Assembly: GCA_941918925.1 (NCBI GenBank)
Contig: OW799237.1
Span: forward strand, 91,423,015-91,487,014
DNA length: 64,000 nt
Reading direction: 5' to 3'
Source: Phyto melanocephala
Lineage: Eukaryota > Arthropoda > Insecta > Diptera > Rhinophoridae
Shown here: piece by piece, positions 22,323-34,092 of the stretch
How the letters are laid out: every line of letters starts with the position of its first letter
How positions within the stretch are numbered: position 1 is the stretch's first letter
Position numbers and translations under genes: made by a program
Notes under the pieces: generated by a model
Databases searched by the model: none
Seen by the model: only the letters and a program-made list of their open reading frames with translations
What the model was told of the DNA's origin: nothing

Positions 22323-23520
22323 ATCTAAACCGATAAACATTGACTGACAGACAAGCGGCCTGCCATGATTATAATACACTTTTATTTTTCTATTTACATA
22401 TATTTAAATGTGTGTAAGTATGTATGTATGTGTTAGCGTTTGTTATTATTTTTTTTTAAATTTTATTTCTCCACGTAGATTTTTTCAATTGACTCCATTA
22501 AGAAATGGTGGGTGGGGGGATTTGACAGACAAATAGTGACAAATATTCGTTTATAAATACATGTGTGCAAGTATATTTAAATGTATTTGAAATTGAATTC
22601 TATATTTAAAATTTCGCTAGTTAATTGTTTTTTAAGTACCTTACCTTGATATTAGGTGCTGTTGACGGCTGTAGTATTGTTTAAAGGGCCACGGTAAAAT
22701 AAATTAATTGAAAGTTTCTGGCCTGACAATGACAGGAGTGTTTTTCATAATTACCGTTTAAGTTCGTTTTAGCATTTAATAGTTTGGAAAAGTGAAGTTT
22801 GTTTAACTAGTTAAAGTATCTATAGTATTAAAAGAATAAGTTATTCGCAATTATTTTTACAAATCCTTGTAATCCTTCTTCGATTTGATCTAATTAAAAG
22901 ACGATAATATTTGTTAAGCAAACATTAATGTTTGCACAAAAACTCTTCAAAAAGTTCCTGTGAGAACATTTCGTTTTGACAATTTTCAAAGGCACGTTTT
23001 CTTAGTAGAGAAACAAAAACAAAACTTTTCCAAAGAAGGCAAACAAACTGAATTAATTGGTAAAATGTATGTCACACAGCTAAACCATTTGGCTTGACAA
23101 AATTATGTCAAGATGGGATTTACAAGGTGTGCTTTCACGTTCTATTGTCATAATGACATAAATTTGTAAAATATTAAAATAAGCAAAAAAAATTATTACA
23201 TTGTTTACAATCAAATTTTAAAATCCATTTTAAAATTTTAAAACTTTATGATAATATGACGTGATGCATACCTTGTGCATTCACCAAATATTTTGTTTTT
23301 TTTTTTTTTTTTGAATTTAGGATTAATTCTACGATATTGTGGTGATGTTGACATTGATGAATTATTGTTAGAAGTTGTAAGAAGAAATCTTATGGGTAGT
23401 AATTTTGTAAATTAATAGTTAAACACAATTAATGAAAAACAACAACACCTAGCAAAGGAAAGCTTGCAAAGGAATGAAACAATTTGAATTTATAAATTTG
23501 TGATGCTGCAGCTTAAGCAG
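22323..23520. other. No gene seen
   Basis: AT-rich DNA with a GTATGTATGTATGTG tract near 22420 and a long T-run at 23298-23313. No element ends or exons recognised. Confidence 0.3.
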
Positions 23521-23833
23521 CTAATACACGGCATGTTTTTAACATCTGAATTGACAAATTCCACACTGCTAAATACAAACATGTCGTGTATTGCCTTTAA
23601 AATATTACTTCTTTAAAAAACATGTGTTGAGACATCTGACAAAATTTTAATTAGAGCGCGCTCTATTTGCTTCTGTCAAAACATCAGACATCAGCCGTTG
23701 GCAGAAATCTTTGCTGATGCAAAGCAGTCAGCGACGGTTGTCTGCAAAAGTATAATTTGGACAAACATGTAGATTTACACATGTATGTTTTAAAAATTTT
23801 AAAGACAGATGTAAAAAACATGCCGTATATTAG
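23521..23833. mobile_element. 313-bp MITE with 28-bp TIRs
   Basis: CTAATACACGGCATGTTTTT plus AACATCTG at 23521 is mirrored by CAGATGTAAAAAACATGCCG and TATATTAG ending at 23833. Inner copies of the ACATGTCGTGTATT word at about 23578-23593 repeat the terminus inside. A TA dinucleotide could be the target duplication. Non-coding. Confidence 0.75.
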
Positions 23834-25121
23834 GTGATTTACATACCTGGATTCACCGAAATCGATTGAGGCTAATCATAAAGTTATATGTTTCGAGGAC
23901 CATATATTTTCCTACAAAGGGATCTGATCATGCAAATTGTGAGACCCAGCAAATCACACATAAAATTTATGCTTCAGCTGCCTGAAAACGGAAGCTTTCA
24001 ATTGTGACAGAACATCATCTCTCTCAACCTAACGGCTTTATCGTCTATAAATTTTTTCGTACATCTCAAAAAGTAATTAAATATTCTTTTATTTTCAACA
24101 AATATTTAAAATCGATTTTATTTTAGAGATTACACCTATTCGAAAGGAACCTGAAAATTATCTCTACCGGTATAATGTTGTCTATCAATCACATCGACAA
24201 GTAATTTCAAAGAGCATTTTATTATTTAAATAATTTATTTGTTTTTTAAACCACACTTTTTCTAACCACACTTTTTCTACAATTTCTGTAACTTGAGAAA
24301 ATAAAATAATTTTGTTCACAATTAATATTAAACAAATATCCTCGTTAAGGGGCAACCAATCGTCATTAATTACATTTAAGAAATGTATAAGTGAAGGACA
24401 GCCCCAAACGTTGTGATTGTGCAGTGAAGGGTATATTATATTCGACTTCGTCATAAGTAACACTCTCACTGGCTTTTGTTAAAAGTTTTTAACCACCACC
24501 ACCAACAACAACAACAACAGCAATAACAATACAACTGTGTACGTATAGTAGAAACACAAACAACCATACAAACTTGGTTTGGTTTAAATCCTACCTCCTT
24601 TTGGATTATGTTTTCAATTGTTTAAACAAATAAAAAAAATCATATTCATTCATAAAGATCTAGATTTAATACTCGTATGAGTTACTTGGCTGCTGCCTGC
24701 TAGTGGGAGGAGGGTTGAATATTTTTCATTTTAACAAATTCATAATCGCAATGGGAAAAAGTTGGTTTGTTGGTTTGTTTGTTTGCTTGCCTTCATGTGT
24801 GTGTGTGTGTGTGTACAAATAAAAAATTGTTGCAGAGGTAGTAGAAGTAATTGCAGTTGCAATATATAGTTGTAGTTGGTATGAATGTGGTAGCTTTTTG
24901 GGAGTTGTTGTTGTACGGTAATGATATTTGCTACGTTTGCCATATGCAAAACAACAAAAGAGAAACAAGTACCCGTACGTGCATTTGCAGTCGTTTAAGG
25001 TGATGTGAATTGTGGGCTGTGGATACACCCGTCTCGTCAACTTTATTATCATTATTATTGTTATTATTAATGTAGGCTGGCAGGCAGGCAGGCAAACAAG
25101 CAGGCACAGGTAAGCACTTAC
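23834..25121. other. No gene seen; simple repeats
   Basis: Contains an (ACC/AAC)n tract near 24490-24520, (TG)n at 24797-24815 and a (GGCA)n tract at 25078-25108. The 157-codon minus frame at 24726-25199 runs through these repeats and is mostly not coding. Confidence 0.35.
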
Positions 25122-25200
25122 GATGGCAGAAACACAAGCCAAGTCGATGGATGTGGCTAGAGGAAAGTTGTTGCTTTGCACTGTGCTAGCTGGCTGCATT
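25122..25200 (-). other. Possible 5' untranslated exon of brp
   Basis: On the minus strand a fairly GC-rich stretch ends at a consensus donor, GCCATC|GTAAGT, at 25122/25121. It includes an ATG at 25199 opening 26 codons (MQPASTVQSNNFPLATSIDL...). If spliced to the acceptor at 19339 that frame stops after 18 more codons, before the brp ATG, so it would be a 5' UTR exon with an upstream ORF, not part of Brp. Its start is not defined. Only the position, strand and donor support this. Confidence 0.35.
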
Positions 25201-26647
25201 GTGTAGGTGAGTAATAAAGGAGAGTGGATGTTGGTTTCTTTTTTTTTTTTTGCAATTTCTTCTTTTTATGTGGCACTGCAACACAATGTTTAACTTTTGT
25301 TTAGGGGTTTGCGTGCATTTGTTTCCAACAAACACATGACAAATATAAACACGTACATATTTTGATTTTTTACTTACTTATTTCAAATAAACAAGTAAAA
25401 ATAATAGAAAAAATAAGAGAAAAAAATTTGAATCATGTTTCATATACACACGAGTGCACTTGGCAGGCGATTTGTTTGTCAAACAGCACAGAAGAAGTTG
25501 AATAATTTTTGTTTACATCTTCTACTGTTTTGTTTCGAATAATTCGGGCTGCATTTTCAATACTGTAAATGTCTTTTAAATGAAACTCACAAATATTTGA
25601 ACTAAATACTCGCTGTGTCTTCTAAATAAGGCCACTTTGAATAATGAACAAGTAACTAAATGCATTTTTGTTCTATTTACATTTTGCTTTCCGTTTGGAA
25701 AATACATGTTTTTTAATGACTGCATCTACGATTACAAATGTTAGAGAAGTCCTAAAATAAGGAAATAAAAAAAGTGCTGTTGTTGTAATTTTGTAATTAA
25801 ATATATTTTCGTTTATACGATTATTAGAGAAACGATTGTACTTAGTTCTAAAAAAGGAAGTCCTCCATTAAAAATTGTTTTATTTGAATCAAATTTTTTG
25901 TGTTATCCCAAAACGTAATTTCCGTAGAATTGTTTTTGTGCTCTAAGGATGATTTAAATTTAATCTTTTTAAGACTTGCTTATAGTCACTTAGGAAAAAG
26001 TGGTTTCTTTATTTGAAATTAAGTACATATTTACAACCCATGGAAGTAAATTTAAAATAATCACAAAAAGGACATTTTAAAAACTAGTCTTAAAAACTAT
26101 ATTAATCACTGTAATTTAACATTTTATTTACGATTTTCTAAAAACTTCATTTAAATTTTTATATTCTTAAAGTTGTTTATGATTTATTTTCTTTCGATTT
26201 TATTAAATCAACCCAGAATCACGTGAAATAGATTTTTATAAAACTTAGTTTAAGAAAATTAAATTTACGAATTTTTTCTGTCCTTCACAAGTCTTAAAAA
26301 CTCCCCACTCTGTAAGCAGGGTAGACCATAACCTGAAATTATAAAAATATATTTTTTGCCAAGAAAATCCTTTATAGAGGCGAATGTCATTTAAATTTTT
26401 TTCACCGTCCAAGTATTTTCGTAGGATAAAATAACTGGTTTGTATAAGAAAACTTAAAATTTTTAGGTGGGATACAACAAATGATATTAAGGTTTCTTCC
26501 GACCAGTAGTCAAAAAGGATTTGGATTTTTTTTCTACAAAAACGAAAGATATATAAGACTAGAAAATAAAAACGATATTGTATAACAAAACAGCGCACTC
26601 ACTAAAAAAGTGTTGTGCAGATATACAATTTTAAGCTGAACTTTCAC
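25201..26647. other. No gene seen
   Basis: AT-rich, no splice-flanked open frame recognised. The 117-codon minus frame 26245-26598 is Phe/Lys/Ile-rich with no motif. Confidence 0.3.
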
Positions 26648-27844
26648 CAGTGCTGCCATAAGATGATACAGAAAAAGTGCAAAACCTCGAAAAAAAAATG
26701 CTAAAATGTTCTACAGTTCAAAAAGAAAAGTGCTAATATTTTGCAATATTGTTTTTTGAAAACATTAAAAATTAAGCATACTTTGTTAATATAGTAATTT
26801 GCAAAATATTTAAGTATATACATATTTGTTCAATTAAATTCAATTTTATTAATATTATATTTAGACCAAAAAAAGTGTCATCAATTACTCAACTGATGTG
26901 GTAAGAAGGTTAACAAGTTCAATCATAAAATTTTATTCACATACCTATTCTTTTTGATATTTTTCAGATTAACCAATTTTAATCAAAACATCGTCCGATA
27001 TATTGATGTTATAGCAACATACGTTATTTTGTTTTACGCTTTCCCTTATACAAATAACAGAACATAAAAGTTGTGTGTTCATTTTTGTTATAAGTCTGAT
27101 TTTTATTAAGCCCATTAAACAGAATAAACGCTCCATTTCAGCGTTTGAAAATGGTAAAATCAAAAGAGACAGTACAAAATCTGATAATTCCTTAAAAGGA
27201 TTTTCATTAATGGAATTTCTAAATTGGTTTACTTGAATCCAGAACTCCGTACTATCCATATGTGTATGCCAGATTTGTTCAGTTCTATAGCTCCACTGAT
27301 TTTGGATTTCAGTTATACTAAAATTCATATCTTCTAAGATACAAGTAATAGGTGCCTTAATTTGTTTAAGGGTATTATCTATTGAAAATGTTGAATTTTT
27401 TTTTAATATCAAAATATTCTTGGGAGGCCGATATTTTAGTTCATTACAAGCGATTTTAAAATTTGTAAATATATTTTTCTGATTGTGTCTTCTTCTTTAA
27501 AAGATACTTAATTTTTTCTTTAATATTTTTCAATAATGTTTCGAATTCATATCCTAAATACGGATTTGGTACCAAATATTCTTCAAATATTTCTTCCTCA
27601 TCTCCCAAAATTATGTCCATCAGAAAAGGGACGATATCCTTTATATATATTTAACCAGCTATAACCTTTACAAGAAAGAAAATATCATCTAAAATTTACA
27701 TTATAAAAAATAATTGATTGCATTTAAATTTAATATAAAAAAAGTGCAAAAAAAAAACACTTAGCACTTTTTTGAAAATCTTTTATGTTAACTTAAGGAA
27801 AAAATGCTAAATCTAGCATAAAAAGTGCTAAAATGACAAGCCTG
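26648..27844 (-). mobile_element. hAT transposon, deleted (1197 bp)
   Basis: Ends are CAGTGCTGCCAT at 26648 and ATGACAAGCCTG at 27844 (inverted CAGGCTTGTCAT), flanked by 8-bp target duplications ACTTTCAC (26640-26647) and ACATTCAC (27845-27852), seven of eight matching. Subterminal repeats of AAAGTGCTAA / AAATGCTAAA occur at both ends. The interior keeps the C-terminal part of a hAT transposase on the minus strand. Confidence 0.9.
26969..27690 (-). pseudogene. hAT transposase C-terminal part
   Basis: The open part 27412-26969 encodes FWIQVNQFRNSINENPFKEL, then LSLLILPFSNAEMERLFCLM and IKIRLITKMNTQLL. This is the hAT C-terminal dimerisation region, whose usual pattern is an N-P-F-x-x-L block, LPHSNA-ERxFS and K-R-x-x. 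Upstream pieces in other frames (DEEEIFEEYLVPNPYLGYEF) extend it to about 27690. The DNA-binding BED domain and the first catalytic residues are gone. Confidence 0.8.
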
Positions 27845-28129
27845 ACATTCACTTAGCTCGCACAGGGCACTCTTATAAATTAATATTTTATAATAAATAC
27901 GAGTGTCAATGGTCCTTTAATAGGGACTTTCTTAGCTGCTATCGTCCACATTCTTAAAGTTATATCTGTTTATTTCACTGTCGTTTATTCAGTTTGGTTT
28001 GCTAATTTGCCATCCAAAATTGATGTTCTATTTGGCAATGTACCGCAATCTTTGCTCATTTTACGATAGTCACAATAACTCTACCGAGAAAAAAGGATAC
28101 TTTTGAGTTCACTAGTTCAGTTAATAATA

Positions 28130-28860
28130 TACGCAATGTAAGATCTGCCAAAAGTATCGCCACTATTCGTGAGTATGTGTAGGTTAAGGCGAAGCAGTCG
28201 TCTTCCCGTCACTTGCAAGAAAAAGATCTTTTGCAGATCACATTTTGAAAAATTTGTTGTCTTTGGCTTGCATCCGTATAAAGCTCTATTAAAACAGGAG
28301 CTTGACTAACAGTTAACGATGTGTGTTCGCTTAAGCGGCTGTAAGGTAGTTGAAAACCAACCCTCGTTTTCATAAAAAAAATTTAGCAATGTGGCGTATT
28401 CTGGATGAATGGGTACTTCAATAAACAAATTATTGAATTGGTATTATTAATATCAAATTTGTATTACCAATCCACATGAGATCCATTAACGTGCAATGCA
28501 TTCGAAAAAGGTTACCTTTTTATGTATTTTAGACATGTCTACTTTTTTTCGAAAACTTCTTCGGCCATAACCGTCAACTGCGTGAGTTTTACGTTAAAAC
28601 TTAGTAGTATCTTTTGGCATGAAATAAATGATATGGACACCAGTAACATAAGGTTTCAGTAGGGCGCTAATACATGCTAAAACATTTTTGTATGTATTGA
28701 TTGATTTCGCCACCGAAATCGTGCGATTCGATCCTTTTCATTTTTCTAGTAAGGTTTTCTTAAGTCACGGGTGAATAAGCCACAAACCAGAGCATCTCTC
28801 AAGGCCATCATATCGCATAATATCGTTAAAATTTATATAACTAAATGCATTCATATATTT
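28130..28860 (+). mobile_element. Decayed mariner (IS630/Tc1) relic
   Basis: Only faint conserved blocks survive in order on the plus strand: SRHLQ, LHPYKALLKQELD near 28270, LDEWV...NYWIG near 28400-28440, DMDTSNIRFQ then GANTC near 28635-28675 (expected IWFQQDGATCHTA), and SPPKSCDSILF near 28710-28740 (expected WPPRSCDLTPLDF). The order and spacing fit a mariner transposase. Much older than the other copies. Boundaries uncertain. Confidence 0.65.
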
Positions 28861-29624
28861 TATTTTTCATTAGTCTGTAAAGAATATTGTTCTTTAGACT
28901 TTAATAAATAAATAAAATTTAAACCTTGAACATAAGTGCTTTTCAAATGAATTAATAATTTTAATAATAGTTCGCACACATTTGGTTCTACTTCAATTTA
29001 AAAGTATTAAGCGGTATTTGAAAGACTCCTTAATAACAATGATTGTGCTTTTATACTGTATATAGTTATACTAAAACTTTTAACCTCTATCTGCACATTT
29101 TTTTTTTAAGCTTGAAGCGACTAGGATCAAATTATGGTAGCTAAATTTGTTAAAACCTCTCTTTACCTGGTGCTTGAAACTAAATGCTGCATTTTAAAAA
29201 TATTGCTTTATCAAAATATTCACATTAGTCAGTTAAAAAAAAGAAACTTTTAATTATTTCAAAGATATACATATAATTTTTTTTTCTTAATTAGCCCTCT
29301 TCTATATACATATTGTAGTTCATTATTTTTACTCTCAGTTAGAATTAGATTCAAATAAAAGCAATTCGCGCCAAAAAAAAAGGTGCCAAAATTCTAAAAG
29401 AACCAATAACGTCACCACCAGAGTCTGACTTCGGTTATCCGAAAAAAAAATAACTCGAATATTTACTTATCTTTTTCGGTTATAAGTATAACCATGCATT
29501 TATCACAGAAAATAGCTACTCGTACATGCATGAATTGCTACGGTTACGAGTATATTTATTACTTATTTTCAAAAATACTCTCTATACATACGTATTATTC
29601 GGATATACATGTGCGAAAACAAAT
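28861..29624. other. No gene seen
   Basis: AT-rich. Words around 29410-29600 (ACTTCGG, GTTACGAGTATA, CGGATATACATG) recur inverted at 32650-32860 and may be the two ends of one larger insertion. Confidence 0.3.
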
Positions 29625-29720
29625 TACTTATAAGTATTGGCAAAATACTTATAAGTATTGGCAAAATACTTATAAGTATTGGCAAAATACTTATAAGTAT
29701 TGCGACATACTTATAAGTAC
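29625..29720. repeat. 21-bp minisatellite
   Basis: Four perfect or near-perfect copies of ACTTATAAGTATTGGCAAAAT followed by a partial fifth. Each unit holds the palindrome ACTTATAAGT. The 82-codon plus frame here is a product of the repeat. Confidence 0.9.
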
Positions 29721-29805
29721 TTTTGAACAAAAAAACAAGTAAAAAACAAGTAAAAGTGCTTTATTCTGCTCTTTCCTTTTTTTATCAAACAAAAAGAAAA
29801 TTGGT

Positions 29806-30478
29806 CAGGGCTGGAACTATTTGTATAGTAAATATATATAACATAATTTATATTGCTTATTATTTTAATAAGCAACGAGCTAACACATAATAATAAAATG
29901 TTTTCTTTAAATAAAAATAAATCTACTAATATTTATTATTTATTTTTAGTATTAAGAAACGCAACTGTTATACCTGAAATTTGTATGGCTTATCAACTTA
30001 AAAAAAATTATTTTGATATAAAAGCAGAAAAAGATAATTAAAACTTAAAGAAAATAAAAGTGAAAATTTAGTTGAATTGTTACTGGCAATAGATATGTAT
30101 TTAACAATGTATTTTTTATTTTGATTTACTATTTATATAATTACGTATGTATTTACATTGCTTTTTGTTAGGAAAAAATCTGTAAGAATTTTGACCTTAA
30201 TTATTGAAAAAAAAACACAAATTTCCAAGGAAAATCCATCATTAAGAAGGGTGCTCTTATACAGGTAGTGATGACAGCCTATCTGACCCAAATAAATTAA
30301 TGCCAGAAAAAACCTGTAAATGTTTTTATGTTCTGGACCACATAATGGAACATTCATTGAAACATTTTCAAAACTTTATTTTGAAATCGAATTTGTGTTC
30401 ACACAGTGAGATTTGAGAGTATGAATAATTATTACCATAAATTGTATTCAAAGTCAGATATTAACCTTTCCATCCCTG
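29806..30478. mobile_element. Possible hAT-type MITE
   Basis: CAGGGCTGGAA at 29806 and TTTCCATCCCTG ending at 30478 form an imperfect inverted pair and resemble the CAGGGATG ends of the element at 31709-32387. Length 673 bp. I found no matching 8-bp target duplication, so this is tentative. Confidence 0.4.
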
Positions 30479-30534
30479 CTTTTTATGTATAAAAATCTAC
30501 CTCTTATCGTGAAGTGAGAGGTTCTATTACATCA

Positions 30535-31155
30535 CAAGTGTTGTCAACTTTAAGATTCATAAAACATCAAAACAGGAAAAAACGTTTGATTTTTAAGAAT
30601 ATGCGTAAAGTTTAAAATTTTGAATTTTCGATTTTATTTATTTTATAAAATTATAAATTTCGTTATTAGAACCTTTAGGCCTAAAATTATTATAATAATA
30701 ATAAATTTTAAGTTAAAGTTGTAACTTTAACTTCACAGTTGGTCATATAATCGCTACTTTAAAAATAATTACAGCTTTTGGTTTTATGCATATCATTATT
30801 CTTTTCTTTACTTTTATAAAAAGTTATGTTTGTTTAACCATAGAAGATATCAGAAACATATATCTTTAAATTATAACTAATAATAATATAAAATATATAA
30901 TCTATTTATACAGTTTTTTAAATGTAAGCTAAGGATCTTTATAACAAAAGCATTGTCTATTATTAATTCTTATCATTTTTGTTGCGTTGTTTCGTAAGAA
31001 ATTTACCTTGCAAAAATTGGTCTTTATTTGAATTTAGTATTTTTACTTCGATAAGTAAAAGAATGCACTAAAGAATTTGAGAAATCATATCGAGCACTGA
31101 CTCAAATTTTTTGCGCGACAAAAATTTTAAAAAGCACAAATAATATTGCATAAAG
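30535..31155. mobile_element. Diverged relative of the 887-bp array MITE
   Basis: GTGTTGTCAACTTTAAGATT at 30539 and AAAGTTGACAACGCTG ending at 31155 match the termini of the array element (CAGCGTTGTCAACTTTAAAA and GAGTTGACAACGCTG). The interior is shorter and diverged, and no target duplication is preserved. Shows that the array MITE belongs to a family present outside the array. Confidence 0.65.
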
Positions 31156-31223
31156 CCAAAGTTGACAACGCTGGATAGGAACAAAACAAAGAGAGTGTAA
31201 TTATTTCTGTAAAATACCTGATA

Positions 31224-31615
31224 CCCAGCAAACAAGAACACAAATATTAAAGTATTATGCCGTGTTATACATTCTAAGCTAATATTTTAAGCTGTATAAC
31301 GAGACAAATCAATTTTAAAAGGTTTTAATCAACCACTAAATAATTATTTATAAGTAAATAAACATAATGCTATTATCTGATTAGTATTTTCCCGCAGAAA
31401 AAAACGATATTCTGTTTTTGTTTTTTGGAAAATTAATAAAGAAAAACAAACAAAAACCATATAATTTTTTCTTGACGGACTTAAAATATCTAAAAAAAAA
31501 GTTAATAAGAAAAACAATAAACAACAAATATATCTGTTAAAACTAATAAATATATCTTAATATAAGATTTTTTTCTTTTTTATAAATTTAAAATAAATCC
31601 CACATGCTCGCTGGG
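31224..31615. mobile_element. Small element with CCCAGC ends
   Basis: CCCAGCAAACAAGAAC at 31224 and ATGCTCGCTGGG ending at 31615 form a short imperfect inverted pair. The same CCCAGC terminus occurs on the element at 49.8-50.8 kb. Interior AT-rich, non-coding. Modest support. Confidence 0.45.
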
Positions 31616-31708
31616 CATTGCTAAAAAAATAACGCATGTCGTTGTTTCATCAACCCCTAAATTAAAAATCATAAAAAAAATGTCTCTGTCCATAATTCAT
31701 CTAGCAAC

Positions 31709-32387
31709 CAGGGATGCCAGTTTAATTAAACTGGATATTTTTATGGTATAAATTTTTTTAATTTTGTGCATTTGTTTGCTTTGTTATGTTTAAGTTTTTG
31801 TAGAACAATATTTTTAGTGGTAAAACCCAAAGTTAAAATAATTCGCCAATAAACATTTTAATTAAAAATCATATTTCCATTTAAGCGTCTTATTTTTTTA
31901 TAATAGTTACATGTTAAATAGTTTATCATATAAACTTGAAACATGAATTTATAGTAGATAACTTTTAATGTCAATGAAAATATTTAACAAAATAAAGAAA
32001 ACAAACGCTGTAAGGAAATATGTAGAAATGCCTTAAATTTTAATATCTTAAGCCATATATTCTAAATAAAAGTTAGGTCAGGACATATATTCCAATACTT
32101 ATATAGGAAATTAATTATGATTCGAATAAAGTACCAAAGTACTGGCATATACTTTTGCTTAGTAACACTTTTCTTTAAATATTGATGTAAACCAAACTGT
32201 ATTTTGGATATTTTCAAATACTAATTAAATAATATATATAAATTATTAATATATTAATTGGTAAATTATATTCATTTACTACCATTTAGTATTTAGAAAA
32301 ATTATGTGCAAAAATAGAAGTTTTTGGTAGATTTTAGTGCATTTTTTGACAAATTTGTTAGGAATAATATTTTTTGTGGCATCCCTG
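31709..32387. mobile_element. hAT-type MITE with exact 8-bp TSD
   Basis: CAGGGATGCCA at 31709 and TGGCATCCCTG at 32377-32387 are perfect 11-bp inverted ends, flanked by the exact duplication CTAGCAAC (31701-31708 and 32388-32395). Length 679 bp, no transposase. The minus frame at 32279-32509 is chance. Confidence 0.92.
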
Positions 32388-32943
32388 CTAGCAACTACGG
32401 CTGCTAAGCCGTATACACACAAACGATCATAAAAAAACAACATATAAATGTATAACAATAATGTGTATGTGTGTGTGCGTTTGTACCATAATGGTTGTGC
32501 TGTTTTCATAACCCAAGCAAGTGCATTTTTACTAAATCAAAACGCATGCAAAATTTCTACTTGATGCTCTCGCTTGAATTGTAAAAACGGTTACTCATTT
32601 TACTTGCTTTTTTTTTACGGATAATCGATAACACTTAAGTACTTAAGTCCATTGTTGTACTGTGTACAATATAGAGTATTTATGCGAAAAATACTTAGAT
32701 TTCGGTTACTTGTATATACTTATGCCGAACATCAAACGAGTATGTACGGATAGAGTAATTTTTTTAGCTGTAACCGTACGCACTTATACATGTTTTGCTA
32801 ATAATACTCAATGTATATCCGAAGTTGTAATCGTTGTCATTCCCTGGTCACCACCACTATTAAATAAATAAAACCTTTACAGTTTATCTACTCAAACAGA
32901 GTAATTACTGTTAAATTTGCCATCAAACCACAACACTTCAAAT

Positions 32944-33830
32944 CAGCGTTGTCAACTTTAAAATTTCAAAAAGCACCTAAACCCCTAAAAAAGCGCGTAA
33001 TTTTCATAAAAAATCACTGAGTTTAAAATGTGTACAAATTTAACTTTACATTTGCTAATATAACATTACTTAAAAAAAATTAAAGCTTTTAGATGCCAGT
33101 TGCCCCCTAAAATAAATTATTTTACAAATGGCAATAAGACTGGAGTTTTGATTGATATCGATAATCGAAATACAAGTCTAAAGATATTCTTTATATTATT
33201 AGGCCAAAACATCCAAATGTACTATCAATGCAAATATTAACCTTATCAGGGTGTCAATTTGTGCTCTAAAAAATTTTAAATTAAAAGTATTTGCATATTA
33301 ATTTCTCTTTTTTTATTTTCACCAAGGTTTGATCAACTTGACACTTTACTTACAAAATAAATTCTCGTAACAATTTCATTTTATAAAAAGTAGGTGGTTT
33401 ATGTCTCATAAACCATACAGGATATCAACAAACCAGTATCGGAAATAAGTTACAATTAATAATAAACAAGCAAAACACTCAAATAACAGAAACATTGTAT
33501 ACTATCAATCCTTATAATCTTCTTAATTATTAGTTTTAGTATCATAAGCTGAAAGTATTATCAACATAATATCATTTTACAATGAGTAAATATTTTTTAG
33601 CTTTGTTAAGATACAAAATACGTAAGGGTAATTAAAGATATTTACCCTTACAAAAATTGTTTTCAATTAAAAAAATTATTTTCAAATTTAGTATTTGGTG
33701 TCACCGAAATAAAAATAAAAGCACTAAAAACTTTAAAAAAAATCACCAAGCACTAACTCGCAATTTTTTCGCTTCCAAAATGTTAAAAATCACCAAAAAC
33801 GGTGATAAAATCACCGAGTTGACAACGCTG
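32944..33830. mobile_element. hAT-type MITE, 887 bp (first of six)
   Basis: Representative unit. 13-bp inverted ends CAGCGTTGTCAAC; the right subterminal region holds repeated CACCAAAAACGGTGATAAAA type hairpin words (CACC/GGTG), absent from the left. 8-bp duplication CTTCAAAT on both sides (32936-32943, 33831-33838). Target length and CAG...CTG ends are those of hAT; no transposase is encoded. Confidence 0.9.
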
Positions 33831-34092
33831 CTTCAAATATTCAATAACCCCTCAATAGCATCAGAAACATGAATGGCATTTGGTTGTTGAGAGTGTATGG
33901 TGAAAAGGGGTTGGAGTAAAGTATGTCTTTAGCAATAATAAAACATGCCACTAAACAAATTGAAAAATATGTATTTTAAAGTAAAACATTAATGAAACAA
34001 ACTAGAAAAAAAATACAAAACCCATAAGCAAAAAGTCATATTTATTTATAAACAAACAGCTTTAAATTTTATCACATTCACATACTCCTACT
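33831..34092. repeat. 262-bp array spacer (amplified host DNA)
   Basis: Runs from CTTCAAAT to CTCCTACT, i.e. it begins with the target duplication of one MITE and ends with that of the other. It is therefore the host DNA that once lay between two insertions. Repeated at 34980-35241, 36129-36390, 37278-37539 and 38427-38688. No gene seen in it. Confidence 0.9.

Noticed and set aside
24726..25199. 157-codon minus-strand frame as a protein
   Set aside because: It runs through (TG)n, (GGCA)n and AT-rich repeats and past a consensus donor; only the first part may be exonic.
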